Part shown: in pieces, positions 62,217 through 64,000 of the stretch
Position numbering within the stretch: position 1 is the first letter of the stretch
How the letters are laid out: each line of letters begins with the position of its first letter
DNA from: Dietzia sp. B32
Lineage (GTDB): Bacteria; Actinomycetota; Actinomycetes; Mycobacteriales; Mycobacteriaceae
Reading direction: 5' to 3'
Assembly (NCBI RefSeq): GCF_024732245.1
Contig: NZ_CP093845.1
Span: 1 to 64,000 of the forward strand
DNA: 64,000 nt
Notes under the pieces: model-generated
Told to the model about the DNA's origin: nothing
Databases searched by the model: none
Seen by the model: only the letters and a program-made list of their open reading frames with translations
Made by a program: the position numbers and the translations under genes

Positions 62217-63130
62217 TGTCACAGGTAACCCCCGACCTCGCCAAACCCGCCAAGCCGGCCGAGACGTTCCTCCCGATCTCCACCAGCCGCAAGATCAAGG
62301 ACAAGGCGGCGACCGTGGTCTTCACGGTGTGTTTCGTTCTGGCCGTCATCCCGCTGGTCGCCCTGCTGTACAAGGTGATCGCCTCGGGCCTGCCCGCGGT
62401 CCTCGACGTGACGTGGTGGACCAACTCCTTCAACCTCGTCGCCCCGTCCTCGATGGCCGGCGGTGTGGGCCATGCGATCTACGGCAGCCTCGTCCAGGCC
62501 GCCATCGCGGCGGTCATCTCGATCCCCCTCGGGGTCGCGGCCGGCATCATGCTGATCGAGTACCCCGGGTCGCGGGTCGCCAAGCCCACCACCTTCATGG
62601 TCGACGTGCTCGCCGGCGTCCCCTCGGTGGTGGCGGCCATCTTCATCTTCGGCGTCTGGGTCTCGGTGCTGAAGTTCAATCTCAGCGCGTTCGCGGTGTC
62701 CCTCGCGCTGGTGCTGCTCATGCTGCCGCTGATCGTGCGGTCGACCGAGGAGATGCTCAAGCTCGTGCCGGACGAGCTCCGCGAGGCCTCCTACGCCCTC
62801 GGCGTGCCCAAGTGGAAGACCATCGTCAGCGTCGTCATCCCCACGGCGCTGTCGGGGATGATCTCCGGCATCTTCCTCGCCCTCGCCCGGGTGATGGGTG
62901 AGACCGCGCCGGTGCTGATCCTGGTGGGGTACACCGCGCGGTACAACTACGACGTCTTCGAGGGCAACATGGCCTCGCTCCCGTTGCTGATCTACAACCA
63001 GCTGTCGAACCCCAACGAGGCCGGCCAGTTCCGGATCTGGGGTGCCGCGCTCACCCTCATCATCATCATCGCGCTGGCGAACGTGCTCGCCACCTTCGCC
63101 GCCAAGGCGCTCGCGCCCAAGACCAAGTAA
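62216..63130 (+). CDS. pstA: Phosphate ABC permease PstA
   Basis: 304 residues, six membrane segments, EAA loop DELREASYALGVPKWKTI (about 182-199). Starts at the ATG sharing its A with the pstC stop. The second permease subunit of the phosphate importer. Confidence 0.96.
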   Translation: MSQVTPDLAKPAKPAETFLPISTSRKIKDKAATVVFTVCFVLAVIPLVALLYKVIASGLPAVLDVTWWTNSFNLVAPSSMAGGVGHAIYGSLVQAAIAAVISIPLGVAAGIMLIEYPGSRVAKPTTFMVDVLAGVPSVVAAIFIFGVWVSVLKFNLSAFAVSLALVLLMLPLIVRSTEEMLKLVPDELREASYALGVPKWKTIVSVVIPTALSGMISGIFLALARVMGETAPVLILVGYTARYNYDVFEGNMASLPLLIYNQLSNPNEAGQFRIWGAALTLIIIIALANVLATFAAKALAPKTK

Positions 63131-63139
63131 GGACCAGCC

Positions 63140-63916
63140 ATGGCCAAGCGTCTCGACCTCGAGAACGTCGACATCTTCTACGGGGACTTCCACGCCGTGA
63201 AGGACGTCGACCTCCACGTGCCACCGCGGTCGGTGACCGCGTTCATCGGCCCGTCCGGGTGTGGCAAGTCCACCGTCCTGCGTTCCCTCAACCGTATGCA
63301 CGAGGAGATCGCGGGCGCCTACGTCAAGGGCTCCATCAAGCTCGACGGAGTGGACATCTACGACAAGAAGATCGACCCGGTCGCGGTGCGGCGGACCATC
63401 GGGATGGTCTTCCAGCGCCCCAACCCGTTCCCCACGATGTCCATCAAGGAGAACGTCGTGGCGGGCCTCAGGCTCCAGGGCGTCAAGAACAAGAAGACCC
63501 TCGACGAGGTTGCCGAGAAGTCGCTGCGGGGCGCCAATCTGTGGAACGAGGTCAAGGATCGTCTCGACAAGCCCGGTGGCGGGCTCTCGGGCGGGCAGCA
63601 GCAGCGCCTGTGCATCGCCCGCGCGATCGCCATCGAGCCGCAGGTGTTGCTGATGGACGAGCCCTGTTCCGCACTCGACCCGATCTCGACTCTGGCGGTG
63701 GAGGATCTCATCTCCGAGCTGAAGAACGAGTTCACGATCGTGATCGTCACGCACAACATGCAGCAGGCTGCCCGCGTCTCCGACCAGACCGCGTTCTTCT
63801 CCCTCGAGGCCACCGGCATGCCGGGCCAGCTGGTGGAGGTCAACTCCACCGAGAAGATCTTCTCCAACCCGGACAACAAGCAGACCGAGGACTACGTCTC
63901 CGGACGTTTCGGCTGA
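63140..63916 (+). CDS. pstB: Phosphate ABC transporter ATPase PstB
   Basis: 258 residues. Walker [10 protein letters not shown] (37-45), signature [14 protein letters not shown], Walker [13 protein letters not shown] and the H-loop His in [11 protein letters not shown] are all intact. It powers phosphate import. AAGGACC precedes the ATG. The M. tuberculosis counterpart PhoT (Rv0820) also follows mshD. A phoU-like gene would be expected beyond the window. Confidence 0.97.
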   Translation: MAKRLDLENVDIFYGDFHAVKDVDLHVPPRSVTAFIGPSGCGKSTVLRSLNRMHEEIAGAYVKGSIKLDGVDIYDKKIDPVAVRRTIGMVFQRPNPFPTMSIKENVVAGLRLQGVKNKKTLDEVAEKSLRGANLWNEVKDRLDKPGGGLSGGQQQRLCIARAIAIEPQVLLMDEPCSALDPISTLAVEDLISELKNEFTIVIVTHNMQQAARVSDQTAFFSLEATGMPGQLVEVNSTEKIFSNPDNKQTEDYVSGRFG

Positions 63917-63938
63917 CCCGCGTTCGAGCACGCGGACC

Positions 63939-63978
63939 AGTGCCCCGGTGTCGGCCTCGCGGCCGGCACCGGGGCACT
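63939..63978 (+). terminator. Terminator after pstB
   Basis: Arms 63939-63956 and 63961-63978 pair over 18 bases (one G-U) with a TCGC loop, ending the pst operon. Confidence 0.85.
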
Positions 63979-64000
63979 CGTCCACCCGCGTCCGGTCGAG

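Noticed and set aside
1-64000. CRISPR array, insertion sequence or prophage
   Set aside because: No regularly spaced repeats, transposase, integrase or phage structural proteins were found; the only repeats are short tandem or inverted ones listed above.

Overview
The window is about 70% GC, gene-dense and actinobacterial. The gene content points to a mycolic-acid-bearing actinomycete of the order Mycobacteriales: a complete mce4 operon with its steroid-degradation partners, mycothiol synthase, an LmeA-like protein, an atypical GlnR-type regulator, a DUF3073 protein, and genes ordered as in Mycobacterium tuberculosis. A Dietzia- or Rhodococcus-like genus is likely, but this is an inference from gene content. 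No rRNA, insertion sequence, prophage or CRISPR array was seen.

Region 1 (about 0.06-16.7 kb) is a steroid/cholesterol island. fadD17, fadE27 and fadE26 run leftward. fdxD, hsd4A, yrbE4A, yrbE4B, mce4A-F and two Mce-associated genes run rightward. The order matches the Rv3492c-Rv3506 block of M. tuberculosis. Two palindromes matching the KstR repressor consensus sit exactly at the two control points, the divergent fadE26/fdxD promoter and the yrbE4A promoter. The Mce proteins and YrbE permeases import sterol; the FadD/FadE/Hsd/ferredoxin proteins act on its side chain. The mce4 genes mostly overlap by 1-8 bases, which implies one translationally coupled operon.

Region 2 (16.7-22.2 kb) holds otsA (trehalose-6-phosphate synthase), a small conserved gene, a ThrE-type amino-acid exporter, tRNA-Thr(UGU), two overlapping NTF2-like genes, and a HIT-family gene divergent from a TetR regulator.

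Region 3 (22.3-52.3 kb) carries purine biosynthesis genes purD, purB, purC, purS-purQ, purL, purF and purM, spaced out by unrelated genes: idi, an acyl-CoA dehydrogenase divergent from an acyl-CoA synthetase, a secreted GH43-like protein, a DASS-family anion transporter, an aminotransferase, a lipase-like hydrolase, oligopeptidase B, a glutathione peroxidase, a small HTH regulator with a membrane partner, and membrane proteins including one with an LssY C-terminal domain. Three very small genes (32017, 33723, 41663) encode short hydrophobic peptides without signal sequences.

Region 4 (52.4-64 kb) follows the Rv0810c-Rv0820 order of M. tuberculosis: DUF3073, YgfZ-like, PabC-like, nitrobindin-like, a thiosulfate sulfurtransferase, LmeA-like, GlnR-like and mshD. 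It ends with the phosphate ABC transporter pstSCAB, which has 11-base direct repeats resembling a PHO box upstream of pstS.

A window-wide feature is that many genes lack a Shine-Dalgarno sequence and instead have a TANNNT hexamer 6-8 bases before the start codon. This is the signature of leaderless transcripts, and it was used here to choose several starts.
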